In this document: positions 16,758 through 24,398 of the stretch, piece by piece
How positions within the stretch are numbered: position 1 is the stretch's first letter
Layout: the number at the start of each line of letters is the position of its first letter
NCBI RefSeq assembly: GCF_043195125.1
Contig: NZ_JBAFWR010000003.1
Origin: NCEH01 sp043195125
Lineage (GTDB): Bacteria > Pseudomonadota > Alphaproteobacteria > Rhizobiales > Xanthobacteraceae
DNA length: 64,000 nucleotides
Reading direction: 5' to 3' (one strand)
The notes under the pieces: model-generated
Databases searched by the model: none
The model's input: only the letters and a program-made list of their open reading frames with translations
Told to the model about the DNA's origin: nothing
Program-made: the position numbers and the translations under genes

Positions 16758-17009
16758 TCAGGCCCGGCGGGCCAGCTGGCCCCAGGCCAAGAGAACGATC
16801 AGCGCGCCGACCACCGCGCCGATGAAGCCGGCGCCCTGGCCGGCCTGGTACCAGCCGATCGCCTGTCCGAGATAGGTTGCCACCAGCGCGCCGACGATGC
16901 CGAGCACGGTGGTGAGGATGAAGCCCTGCGGCTCGTTGGAGCCGGAATAGATCAGTTTCGCGACGATGCCGGCGACGAAGCCGATGATGATGGTCCACAA
17001 CACGCCCAT
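16758..17009 (-). CDS. GlsB/YeaQ/YmgE-family small membrane protein
   Basis: 83 aa with three hydrophobic spans. The first has the family motif GVLWTIIIGFVAGIVAKLI; the second reads FILTTVLGIVGALVAT; the third contains FIGAVVGALIVLLAWG. GGAGGG lies 5 bases before the ATG at 17009, which rules out the ATG eight codons upstream. The family was named transglycosylase-associated but has no proven enzyme activity; members are often induced by stress. It is convergent with the secreted protein gene, 3 bp apart. Confidence 0.88.
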   Translation of the reverse strand: MGVLWTIIIGFVAGIVAKLIYSGSNEPQGFILTTVLGIVGALVATYLGQAIGWYQAGQGAGFIGAVVGALIVLLAWGQLARRA

Positions 17010-17153
17010 GCTGCCCTCCAGGCTGGGAAACACGCCACCAACGGCGAAGATCGTGCTTGGGTTCCCCCGTCACGTCCCGCGCGTGTCCTCCAGGGCCCAT
17101 CCGCGCACGCGGGGCGGGCAACAGTCAAGCCCAAGGCGGGCGCCGGACCGGCA

Positions 17154-17166
17154 TCGTGCGGCACGA
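17154..17166. promoter_or_regulatory. 13-nt palindrome upstream of the NitT/TauT operon
   Basis: TCGTGCGGCACGA is a perfect palindrome (6-bp arms, one central base), about 130 bp upstream of the binding-protein start. Position fits an operator; in GC-rich DNA such a site could be chance. Confidence 0.3.
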
Positions 17167-17297
17167 CAGGGCGAAAGCGAAGTGAAAGCTTGGCGGGCTT
17201 ATCAATTGCGGCAACCACAGGGCAACGTCCCGCACAAGAGTGTCGCCAAGCACCGCCAAACGAGGAAACCGGCGCTCAGCGCCCCGAGGAGACACAT

Positions 17298-18341
17298 ATG
17301 ATCCCTGCGATGAAAGCGGCCGTGCGCCCGCTCATCCTTTCGCTGGCCGTCGCGACGCTGGCGATTCCCGCCGGCGGCCCGGCTTTCGCGGCCGACAAGG
17401 TCACCATCATCGTCGGCGGCATGGAAAAGCAGATCTACCTGCCCGCCGTGCTCACCCAGCAGCTGGGCTATTTCAAGGAGCAGGGGCTCGACGTCGAGCT
17501 GATCAGCACCCGCGCGGGCGTCGAGGCCGAGAACGAGCTTCTGGCCGGCGCCGTGCAGGGCGTGGTGGGCTTCTACGACCACACCATCGACCTCCAGGCC
17601 AAGGGCAAGTTCCTCCAGTCCATCGTCCAGTTCAGCCAGGCGCCGGGTGAAGCGGAGATGCTTTCCGCCAAGCTCGCCGACAAGGTGAAGTCCCCGGCCG
17701 ATTTGAAGGGCCAGACCCTGGGCGTGACCGGCCTCGGCTCCTCCACCGATTTCCTCACCCAGTCGCTGGTGGTGAATGCCGGGTTGAAGCCGGGCGAATA
17801 TTCCCTGCTGCCGGTGGGCGCGGGCAACACCTTCATCGCCGCCATGCGGCAGGGCCAGATCGCCGCCGGCATGACCACCGAGCCGACCATCAGCCAGCTT
17901 CTGAAGACCGGCGACGCGAAGATCCTGGTGGACCTGCGCACCCCCGACAAGACCATCGCGGCGCTGGGCGGGCTTTACCCGGCGGCGTCCTTCTATGTGC
18001 AGAAGTCCTGGGCCGACACCCATAAGGAAGAGGCGCAGAAGCTGGCGAATGCGTTCGTGAAGACCATGCGCTTCATCGCCGCCCACAGCGCCGAAGAGAT
18101 CGCCGACAAGATGCCCAAGGATTATTACGTCGGCGACAAGGACCTCTATGTGAAGGGCCTCGCCGAGGGCAAGGCGCAGTTCACCCCCGACGGCCGCATG
18201 CCCAACGGCGGCCCAGAGACGGTGCTGAAGGTGCTCGCGAGCTTCAGCAAGAACGTCCAGGGCAAGCAGATCGACCTGTCGAAGACCTATACGACAGAGT
18301 TCGTGGACGCCGCCGTGAAGAGCCTCGGCTCCAGCAACTGA
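17298..18341 (+). CDS. NitT/TauT-type ABC transporter substrate-binding protein
   Basis: Periplasmic binding protein of 347 aa; signal peptide about residues 1-32, ending PAFAA/DK. The VLTQQLGYFKEQGLDVELISTRAG pattern and GQTLGVTGLGSSTDF loop are typical of SsuA/TauA/NrtA-like proteins. GAGGAGA lies 7 bases before the ATG. It is followed by an intrinsic terminator and then the cognate ATPase and permease genes, so it is expected to be made in excess. The ligand (sulfonate, nitrate, thiamine precursor or aromatic) cannot be decided from sequence. Confidence 0.92.
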   Translation: MIPAMKAAVRPLILSLAVATLAIPAGGPAFAADKVTIIVGGMEKQIYLPAVLTQQLGYFKEQGLDVELISTRAGVEAENELLAGAVQGVVGFYDHTIDLQAKGKFLQSIVQFSQAPGEAEMLSAKLADKVKSPADLKGQTLGVTGLGSSTDFLTQSLVVNAGLKPGEYSLLPVGAGNTFIAAMRQGQIAAGMTTEPTISQLLKTGDAKILVDLRTPDKTIAALGGLYPAASFYVQKSWADTHKEEAQKLANAFVKTMRFIAAHSAEEIADKMPKDYYVGDKDLYVKGLAEGKAQFTPDGRMPNGGPETVLKVLASFSKNVQGKQIDLSKTYTTEFVDAAVKSLGSSN

Positions 18342-18347
18342 TATGGC

Positions 18348-18380
18348 GCGGCGCCCGCTTGCGGCGCCGCTTTCCTTTTT
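18348..18380 (+). terminator. Intrinsic terminator inside the ABC operon
   Basis: Perfect 8-bp stem GCGGCGCC/GGCGCCGC with a 7-base loop, followed by TTTCCTTTTT. It starts 6 bases after the stop of the binding protein and 45 bases before the ATPase gene. It would let only part of the transcripts continue, giving more binding protein than transporter. Confidence 0.8.
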
Positions 18381-18425
18381 GTCCTCAAGCAGCCGACGCC
18401 CGCAGGGCGGCGGACGGAGAGACTC

Positions 18426-19280
18426 ATGTCCGAAACCCTCCTTGCGTCCCGCCCGGCGCCGGCGGCAGGCTCGGCCGCGCCGCCCGCCATCGACCTCGTC
18501 AACGTCACCCGCCGCTTCGTCACGCCCGACGGCAAGATGATGACCGCGCTGCGCGATTTCACCATGTCCGTGAAGGCGGGCGAATTCGCCTGCGTGGTCG
18601 GACCCACCGGCTGTGGCAAGTCCACCACGCTCAACCTCGTCACCGGGCTTGCCCCGCCGAGCGCGGGCGAGGTGCGGGTAATGGGCGAGCCGGTCACCGG
18701 CATCCGCCGCGACATCGGCTTCGTGTTCCAGACCGACGCGCTGTTCCCCTGGCGCAGCGTGCTCGACAACGTGGCCGCCGGCCCGCTCTATCGCGGCATG
18801 TCCAAGGCCGAGGCGTATGAGAAGGCGCGCGACTGGATCGCCCGCGTGCACCTCTCGAAGTTCGAGGGCCATTATCCCCACCAGCTCTCCGGCGGCATGC
18901 GCAAGCGCGCGGCGCTCGCCCAGACCTTCATCAACGAGCCGAAGATCCTCCTGATGGACGAGCCGTTCAGCGCGCTCGACATCCAGACCCGCACGCTGAT
19001 GCAGGACGAACTGCTCGCCATGTGGTCGGGCTCCGGCGCCTCGGTGGTGTTCGTCACCCACGATCTGGAGGAAGCGGTAGCGCTGGCCGACAAGGTCTAT
19101 GTGCTCACCGCCGGCCCCGCCACGGTGAAGAGCGTCTACCAGATCGACTTGCCGCGCCCGCGCGTGATGTCGGAGATCCGCTACGACCACCAGTTCGTCG
19201 AGATCGCCCGCGTGATCTGGAACGACCTGCGCGAGGAAGTGCAGATCGGCCAGGCCCGCGCCATGTCGGCCGGACATTGA
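18426..19280 (+). CDS. NitT/TauT-type ABC transporter ATP-binding protein
   Basis: ABC ATPase of 284 aa. Walker A GPTGCGKST (about 59-67), Q-loop in FVFQTDALFPW, signature LSGGMRKR (about 156-163) and Walker B ILLMDEPF followed by the D-loop SALD and H-loop in VTHD are all intact. It energises the permease encoded next (14 bp away) and serves the binding protein at 17298. The C-terminal 40 residues (PRPRVMSEIRYD...) are typical of the SsuB/TauB branch. Confidence 0.95.
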   Translation: MSETLLASRPAPAAGSAAPPAIDLVNVTRRFVTPDGKMMTALRDFTMSVKAGEFACVVGPTGCGKSTTLNLVTGLAPPSAGEVRVMGEPVTGIRRDIGFVFQTDALFPWRSVLDNVAAGPLYRGMSKAEAYEKARDWIARVHLSKFEGHYPHQLSGGMRKRAALAQTFINEPKILLMDEPFSALDIQTRTLMQDELLAMWSGSGASVVFVTHDLEEAVALADKVYVLTAGPATVKSVYQIDLPRPRVMSEIRYDHQFVEIARVIWNDLREEVQIGQARAMSAGH

Positions 19281-19294
19281 GAGGAGGACACGCC

Positions 19295-20167
19295 ATGACC
19301 GTTCAGGCCGAACCGCTCGCCGCAAACGCGGCCCCCACTCTCGAATCCGTCTCCGCCGCCGCGCAGCGCGCCATGCGCCGCCGGCACGCCCTCGTCATCG
19401 CCCTGCGCATCGCCATCCTGGTGGGTGTGCTGGGTGGGTGGGAACTCGGCGCGCAGACCGGCTTCATCGACCCGTTCTTCTTCGCCAGCCCCTCCGGCAT
19501 CTGGGACCAGATCTGGATCTGGATGACCGAGGGCACCTCCCAGGGGCCGCTCTGGGAGCAGATCCTGGTGACGCTGGAGGAGACCACGCTCGGCTTCTTC
19601 ATCGGCGCCGTGGGCGGGGTGGCCTGCGGTATCCTGCTGGGGCGCAACAAGCTGCTGGCGGACGTGTTCAGCGTCTACATCAAGGTGGCGAACTCCATTC
19701 CCCGCGTGGTGCTGGGCTCGATCTTCATCATCGCGCTCGGCCTCGGCATGGCCTCCAAGGTGGCGCTGGCGGTGGTGATGGTGTTCTTCGTGGTGTTCGC
19801 CAACGCCTTCCAGGGCGTGCGCGAGGCCGACCGGGCGCTGATCGCCAATGCGCAGATCCTCGGCGCCTCGCCGCTGCAGATCACCCGCACGGTCATCATC
19901 CCCTCGGCCATGAGCTGGATCCTCGCCTCTCTGCACGTTTCGTTCGGCTTCGCCCTGGTGGGCGCGGTGGTGGGCGAGTTCCTGGGCGCGAAGAAGGGCG
20001 TCGGGCTCATGATCTCCACCGCCCAGGGCGCGTTCAACGCCAATGGCGTGTTCGCCGCCATGGTGATCCTCGCCGTGCTGGCGCTGGTGGTCGAGTTCAT
20101 CATCACGCTGGTGGAGAACCGCCTGGTGAAATGGCGCCCTGCCCCGCTCAACGACGCGCACGGCTGA
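19295..20167 (+). CDS. NitT/TauT-type ABC transporter permease
   Basis: Inner-membrane permease, 290 aa, with about six spans and an N-terminal cytoplasmic stretch of about 30 residues. The ATPase-coupling EAA loop is visible as AQILGASPLQITRTVIIPSAM. GAGGAGGA lies 6 bases before the ATG. It is the last gene of the operon and is followed by a strong terminator. Confidence 0.93.
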   Translation: MTVQAEPLAANAAPTLESVSAAAQRAMRRRHALVIALRIAILVGVLGGWELGAQTGFIDPFFFASPSGIWDQIWIWMTEGTSQGPLWEQILVTLEETTLGFFIGAVGGVACGILLGRNKLLADVFSVYIKVANSIPRVVLGSIFIIALGLGMASKVALAVVMVFFVVFANAFQGVREADRALIANAQILGASPLQITRTVIIPSAMSWILASLHVSFGFALVGAVVGEFLGAKKGVGLMISTAQGAFNANGVFAAMVILAVLALVVEFIITLVENRLVKWRPAPLNDAHG

Positions 20168-20204
20168 TTTTAGCCCGCGCCACCTGTTTCAAAGTCCTCC
20201 CACT

Positions 20205-20232
20205 GGCCCGGCGCTCCGCCGGGCCTTTTTTT
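20205..20232. terminator. Strong intrinsic terminator between convergent operons
   Basis: GGCCCGGC/GCCGGGCC 8-bp stem, 5-base loop, then seven T on the plus strand. The T-run overlaps the TAA stop of the convergent histidine kinase gene. It ends the ABC operon. Confidence 0.9.
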
Positions 20233-21622
20233 ATGCGGCGGCGGCCGTTTCCTGTGCCAGCGGCAGGCGCACCTCGACCACCAGCCCGCCGCCTTCGGCA
20301 TCCCGCAGCGCGACGGTGCCCGCCGCCGCCTCCGCCACTTCCTTGACGATGGCGAGGCCAAGCCCGCTGCCCTCCGCGCTCGTGCCGAGGACGCGATAGA
20401 AGCGCTCGAACACGCGCTCGCGCTCGGCCGGCGGAATGCCCGGCCCGCTGTCCGCCACGCGCAGCACCGCCTCGTCCCGCTCGCGGGCGACGCTCACCGT
20501 GACGATGCCACCGTCCCCGGCATAGCGGGTGGCGTTGTCCACGAGATTGACGATCATCTCCCGCAGCATGGTGCCGTCGCCGGTCACCGGCACAGCGCCT
20601 TCCGCCTCGACGCCGATGTCGATGCCCCGCGCCAGCGCGCCTTCCGCAAATTCTGCGGTCACCAGCCGCGCCGCGGCGGCCAGATCGATGCTTTCGCTGC
20701 GCGGGCGGCGGCTGCCCGGCTCGGCGCGGGCGAGGGTGAGCAATTGCGCCGCGAGACGCGCCAATTGCCGGGCGCTGGCCTGCAGTGCCTTGAGCGCCAG
20801 CGTGCGTTCGTCGGGATCCTTCTCGCGCAAGGCATAGCTCGCCTGGGTGCTGAGCAAAGCGAGCGGCGTGCGCAATTGATGCGCCGCATTGGCGACAAAG
20901 CGGCGCTGCGCCGCCATCTGCTTCTGCACGCGGTCCATATATTGGTTGAGCGCGCCCACCAGCGGGCGCAGCTCGGTCTGCACATCCTCGGCGGAGAACG
21001 GCGCCAGATCCTCCTGGGAGCGGCGCTGCACCGCATCGCGCAGGCGCAGCAAGGGCGTCAGGCCGCGATTGAGCCCGATCAGCGCGAGGATCGCCGCCGC
21101 CACCAGCAGCAGCACCTGCTGGCCGAAGCCGCCGATCCACAATTGCCGCACCATGGCGCCATGGCCGGCGCGCGTCACCCCCACCATCACACGGATCGGC
21201 CCTTCCGCCCCCGCGCCCACCAGGGGATGCAGCATCATCACCAGGTCCAGCGGCTGGTCGCGATACGCGCCGTCATAGAACAGCGGCTCGAAATCCGAAG
21301 GCACGCGCGGCGGCAGCGGCAGGTCGGGATAGCCGGTGAGCAGGCGCCCGGGGGCGGTCTCCACCCGGTAATAGACCCGGTCCTGGTGGCCGGTGGCGAA
21401 CATCTCCAGCGCCACGGGCGGCACGATGGCCTCGATCACGCCGCGATCGGCGCGGCTCGGCTCGGCGATGGCGCGGGCGGAGGCGGTAAGCATGCGATGG
21501 GTGACGAGGTCGGCGGTGGCGACCGCATTGCCGTAGCTCGTCCACACATTGACGGCGACCACCCCCGCCAAAGGCAGGACCAGCCATGCGAGCAATTGCA
21601 GACGGAGGCTTCTAATCCTCAT
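20231..21622 (-). CDS. tctE: Sensor histidine kinase, TctE-like
   Basis: Membrane histidine kinase of 463 aa. It has a first membrane span (about 9-27), a periplasmic sensor of the two-component-sensor N-terminal type seen in TctE (about 28-165), a second span (about 168-186), a HAMP-like linker, the H-box NAAHQLRTPLALL with phospho-acceptor His248, and the N, G1 and G2 boxes NLVDNATRY, DSGPGIP and GSGLGLAI. The ATG at 21622 overlaps the end of the response regulator gene by 11 bases. TctE members sense tricarboxylates or other carboxylates, but no tctABC genes are near, so the ligand is uncertain. Confidence 0.9.
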   Translation of the reverse strand: MRIRSLRLQLLAWLVLPLAGVVAVNVWTSYGNAVATADLVTHRMLTASARAIAEPSRADRGVIEAIVPPVALEMFATGHQDRVYYRVETAPGRLLTGYPDLPLPPRVPSDFEPLFYDGAYRDQPLDLVMMLHPLVGAGAEGPIRVMVGVTRAGHGAMVRQLWIGGFGQQVLLLVAAAILALIGLNRGLTPLLRLRDAVQRRSQEDLAPFSAEDVQTELRPLVGALNQYMDRVQKQMAAQRRFVANAAHQLRTPLALLSTQASYALREKDPDERTLALKALQASARQLARLAAQLLTLARAEPGSRRPRSESIDLAAAARLVTAEFAEGALARGIDIGVEAEGAVPVTGDGTMLREMIVNLVDNATRYAGDGGIVTVSVARERDEAVLRVADSGPGIPPAERERVFERFYRVLGTSAEGSGLGLAIVKEVAEAAAGTVALRDAEGGGLVVEVRLPLAQETAAAA

Positions 21623-22280
21623 GCCGCAGAAGATAGCCGAGGCCGCGTAAAGTGACGATACGCACGTTAGAGCCTTCCAGCTTCTTGCGCACCCGGTGGA
21701 CATAGATCTCGATGGCGCTGGGGTCCGCCTCGTCCTCGAAGCCGAACACGCTCTGCGAGAGCTGCGCCTTGCTGACCGTGCGCCCGCTCTTCAGCAGCAA
21801 TTGTTCCAGCACCGCATATTCGCGCGGCGTCAGGGCCAGCTCGCCCTCGCGCAGGGCGAACAGGCGGGTGCGCGAATCGAAGGAGAGATCGCCGAACACC
21901 ACCACCGGGTCGGCCTGCCGGTGCACGCGCCGCAGCTGGGCGCGGATGCGCGCCTCCAGCTCGGCGATCTCGAAGGGCTTGGCGAGATAATCGTCGGCCC
22001 CCTCGTCGAGCCCGGCCACCCGCCCGTCGAGGCTGGCATTGGCGGTGAGGATGATGACCGGCAACGTGCTGCCGCGCCGCCGCAGCCGCCGCAGCACCTG
22101 CAGCCCGTCGAGGCCGGGCAGGGACAGGTCCAGGATCACCAAGGCATATTCGGCGACTTCCAGCGCATGCTCGGCATCGAGGCCATCGTGCACCACGTCC
22201 ACGGCATAGGTGGATTGGCGCAGGCTCTTGGCGAGCCATGCGGCGAGTTCCCGATTGTCCTCCACCAGCAGCAGCCGCAT
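21612..22280 (-). CDS. tctD: OmpR/TctD-family response regulator
   Basis: 222 aa. The receiver domain has acidic VEDN, phospho-acceptor Asp51 in VILDLSLPGLDG, Thr in ILTAN and Lys in YLAKPFE. The C-terminal winged helix contains LTPREYAVLEQLL and ends at the YVHRVRKKL...VRIVTLRGLGYLL motif. The ATG at 22280 (MRLLLVEDN) is chosen over the ATG 7 codons upstream. It is the first gene of a two-gene operon with the kinase. Target genes may be the adjacent NitT/TauT operon or distant carriers; there is no direct evidence. Confidence 0.92.
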   Translation of the reverse strand: MRLLLVEDNRELAAWLAKSLRQSTYAVDVVHDGLDAEHALEVAEYALVILDLSLPGLDGLQVLRRLRRRGSTLPVIILTANASLDGRVAGLDEGADDYLAKPFEIAELEARIRAQLRRVHRQADPVVVFGDLSFDSRTRLFALREGELALTPREYAVLEQLLLKSGRTVSKAQLSQSVFGFEDEADPSAIEIYVHRVRKKLEGSNVRIVTLRGLGYLLRHED

Positions 22281-22309
22281 GCGCGTTCTCCCGCTGCGCA
22301 CATGGCAGC

Positions 22310-22338
22310 GGGCGGGCGGAGGGTCAATGCGCCCGCCC
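22310..22338. terminator. GC-rich stem-loop after the amidohydrolase gene
   Basis: GGGCGGGCG (22310-22318) pairs perfectly with CGCCCGCCC (22330-22338) across an 11-base loop. It lies 40 bp past the stop of the minus-strand amidohydrolase gene and just before tctD. No T-run follows, so termination strength is doubtful. Confidence 0.35.
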
Positions 22339-22376
22339 CGCCAAAGGAAAAAATTCGCGCCGCGGCATGTCGCCAG

Positions 22377-23171
22377 TCAGGAGGCGGCGGTCGCCGGCAG
22401 GGGTTCGCCGAGGGCCGCAAGGGCGGACACCAGCAGCCGCGCCATGCGTGCGCCCCAGGCCGCCTGCCCGGCCGCATCGGCGATCAGATCCTGGCGGATC
22501 TCAACCGCCACATGGGGCACGCCGCGCCGCTCGCCATGGACGGGAATCGTATAGTCCGACGCATCGCTGACCGAATAGGGCTCGTTATCGCCGACGACGA
22601 GGTCCGCCTCGCGCTCCAGCTCGGCGAACAAAGCGCGTGCAAGACGCGGATCGCGATTGTAGAGCACGCCCGCGTGCCACGGGCGCGCGATGCCCAGATA
22701 GACCGGCGTGAAGCTGTGCATGGCGATCAGGATCGTCGGCCGCCCAGCCACCTGCCGTGCGTCCAGCTCCGCGGCGATGCGATCGTGATACGGGCGGAAG
22801 ATCTCGCGCTCGCGCTGCGCCGCCTCCACCGGCCCGAGGCCGATGTTGCCCGGGATCTCGGTGCTCTCGCTGAGGACGGGAATGGAGGTCGGCGTCCCCG
22901 GCTGGCGGTTGCAATCAATGACGAGGCGCGAATACTCCTGCTGGATCAGCGTCGCACCCAGCGCATCGGCCAGATGCCGGCAGACGCCCGCAATGCCGAT
23001 GTCGATGGCGATGTGGCGCAGGCAGTCCGCATCCGCGATTCCGAGCTGACCGAGGGCGCGCAGCATGCGGTTTCCGGCATGGTCGGCGACGATCAGGAAC
23101 GCAGAAGCCGATTGCGCGTTATAGACCGTGACCGGCGACGGCTCGTCGGCTGCCAATAGAGGATGCGCCAT
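22377..23171 (-). CDS. N-formylglutamate amidohydrolase family protein
   Basis: 264 aa, of the branch with VADHAGNRM near the N-terminus. Further family motifs are the YSRLVIDCNRQP stretch, REREIFRPYHDRI, an AMHSFTPVY segment with a likely zinc-binding His, and VEIRQDLI near the C-terminus. It probably hydrolyses N-formyl amino acids or related amides using a metal ion. The classical HutG enzymes act in histidine degradation, but no hut genes are here. GGAAAAAAG precedes the ATG. It is divergent from the transglutaminase-like gene at 23542. Confidence 0.85.
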   Translation of the reverse strand: MAHPLLAADEPSPVTVYNAQSASAFLIVADHAGNRMLRALGQLGIADADCLRHIAIDIGIAGVCRHLADALGATLIQQEYSRLVIDCNRQPGTPTSIPVLSESTEIPGNIGLGPVEAAQREREIFRPYHDRIAAELDARQVAGRPTILIAMHSFTPVYLGIARPWHAGVLYNRDPRLARALFAELEREADLVVGDNEPYSVSDASDYTIPVHGERRGVPHVAVEIRQDLIADAAGQAAWGARMARLLVSALAALGEPLPATAAS

Positions 23172-23541
23172 CTTTTTTCCGGACTCTTCTGGTGGCTAAT
23201 AATGAGAAGCTTGTGGCCATTGAGACCCCGAGCTCCAGCTATAGTGTGCTCCATCTATAGACTATTGACTGCCCTGTCGGCAGCTATGCCGGCCGGTTTC
23301 GTCCAGAATGTCGCAAGTGCCACTTATTTAACCCGGCATTTTCATGCCGAATGCGACAAATCCCAAACATTCGCACCGGATGGTGCTAGGGTTGCATTGT
23401 AAAAGTACCGGGTGACGAACCGGCAGGCGGACCCCGGGAAGCCGACCGGATCCAGCGTGCGCGACGACAGCCCGTTCATCTGTCCGGCGCGACGAGCAGC
23501 GATCCTCACGGCTCTGCGCGCGCCGGCGCCGGAGATTTTCG
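23172..23541. other. 370-bp divergent intergenic region
   Basis: Lies between the divergent amidohydrolase and transglutaminase-like genes. It is AT-richer than its neighbours and contains short inverted repeats: CGGCAT/ATGCCG (23334-23349) and CGAATG/CATTCG (23348-23373), which share bases and could form alternative hairpins or operators. No convincing gene was seen. Confidence 0.45.
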
Positions 23542-24348
23542 ATGAAGATTCACGCAGGCTATCGGATCGCCTACGATTGCCCCCAGCCGACCCCGATGAT
23601 CCTGACCCTGAGCGTGCATCCTTCCCGGGTGGGCGATCTGCTGAGTCCCGACCGGGTGATGTTCGATCCACAGCTCCCCGCCAACACCTATCACGACAGC
23701 TTCGGCAATTTCTGCCACGTCATCAATGCCCCCGCCGGCCGGCTGACCATGTTCACCGACTTCACCATCATGGATGGGGGGCAGGCCGATCTCTACGCCC
23801 CGCACGCCCAGCAGCATGCGCTCTCGGACCTGCCGGTGGATGTGCTGCTCTATCTGCTCGGCAGCCGCTATTGCGAGACCGACCGCTTGTCCGACATCGC
23901 CTGGTCGCTGTTCGGGCAGGTGCCCAAGGGCTGGCCATTGGTCAGCGCCATCTGCGATTTCGTGCACCAGCGCATCACTTTCGGCTACGCCCATGCGCGC
24001 CCGACCAAGACCGCGTTCGAGGCCTATAACGAGCAATGCGGCGTGTGCCGCGACTTCGCCCACCTCGCCGTCACCCTGTGCCGCTGCATGAACGTGCCGG
24101 CGCGCTATTGCACCGGCTATCTCGGCGATATCGGCGTGCCGTACGACGGTTCGGCGATGGATTTCAGCGCCTGGTTCGAGGTCTATCTGGGCGATCGCTG
24201 GTACACGTTCGATGCCCGGCACAACAAGCCGCGGATCGGCCGCATCCTGATGGCGCGCGGACGCGACGCCACCGACGTCGCCATCGTCACCTCGTTCGGC
24301 CCCTGCACGCTGGCGAGCTTCGAGGTGATTACCGACGAGGTCGCCTGA
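23542..24348 (+). CDS. Transglutaminase-like family protein with altered catalytic His position
   Basis: 268 aa. The core has NEQCGVCRDFAHLAV (Cys169 by alignment with the other family member, plus Cys166) and YTFDARHN with the Asp of the triad (D224). At the place of the usual His (HAW) the sequence is DFSAWFEVYLG, so Ser209 replaces it; His227 just after the Asp is the nearest alternative. My recollection is that a DFSAW form occurs in related alphaproteobacterial proteins, so this may be a subfamily trait. No signal peptide. Function unknown; either a different catalytic arrangement or a non-enzymatic role. It is divergent from the amidohydrolase gene. Confidence 0.85.
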   Translation: MKIHAGYRIAYDCPQPTPMILTLSVHPSRVGDLLSPDRVMFDPQLPANTYHDSFGNFCHVINAPAGRLTMFTDFTIMDGGQADLYAPHAQQHALSDLPVDVLLYLLGSRYCETDRLSDIAWSLFGQVPKGWPLVSAICDFVHQRITFGYAHARPTKTAFEAYNEQCGVCRDFAHLAVTLCRCMNVPARYCTGYLGDIGVPYDGSAMDFSAWFEVYLGDRWYTFDARHNKPRIGRILMARGRDATDVAIVTSFGPCTLASFEVITDEVA

Positions 24349-24398
24349 GCCGCCGGCCCGCGGGTTCCCCCCCGCGGCGCCGCCCCCGGCGATCCCGT

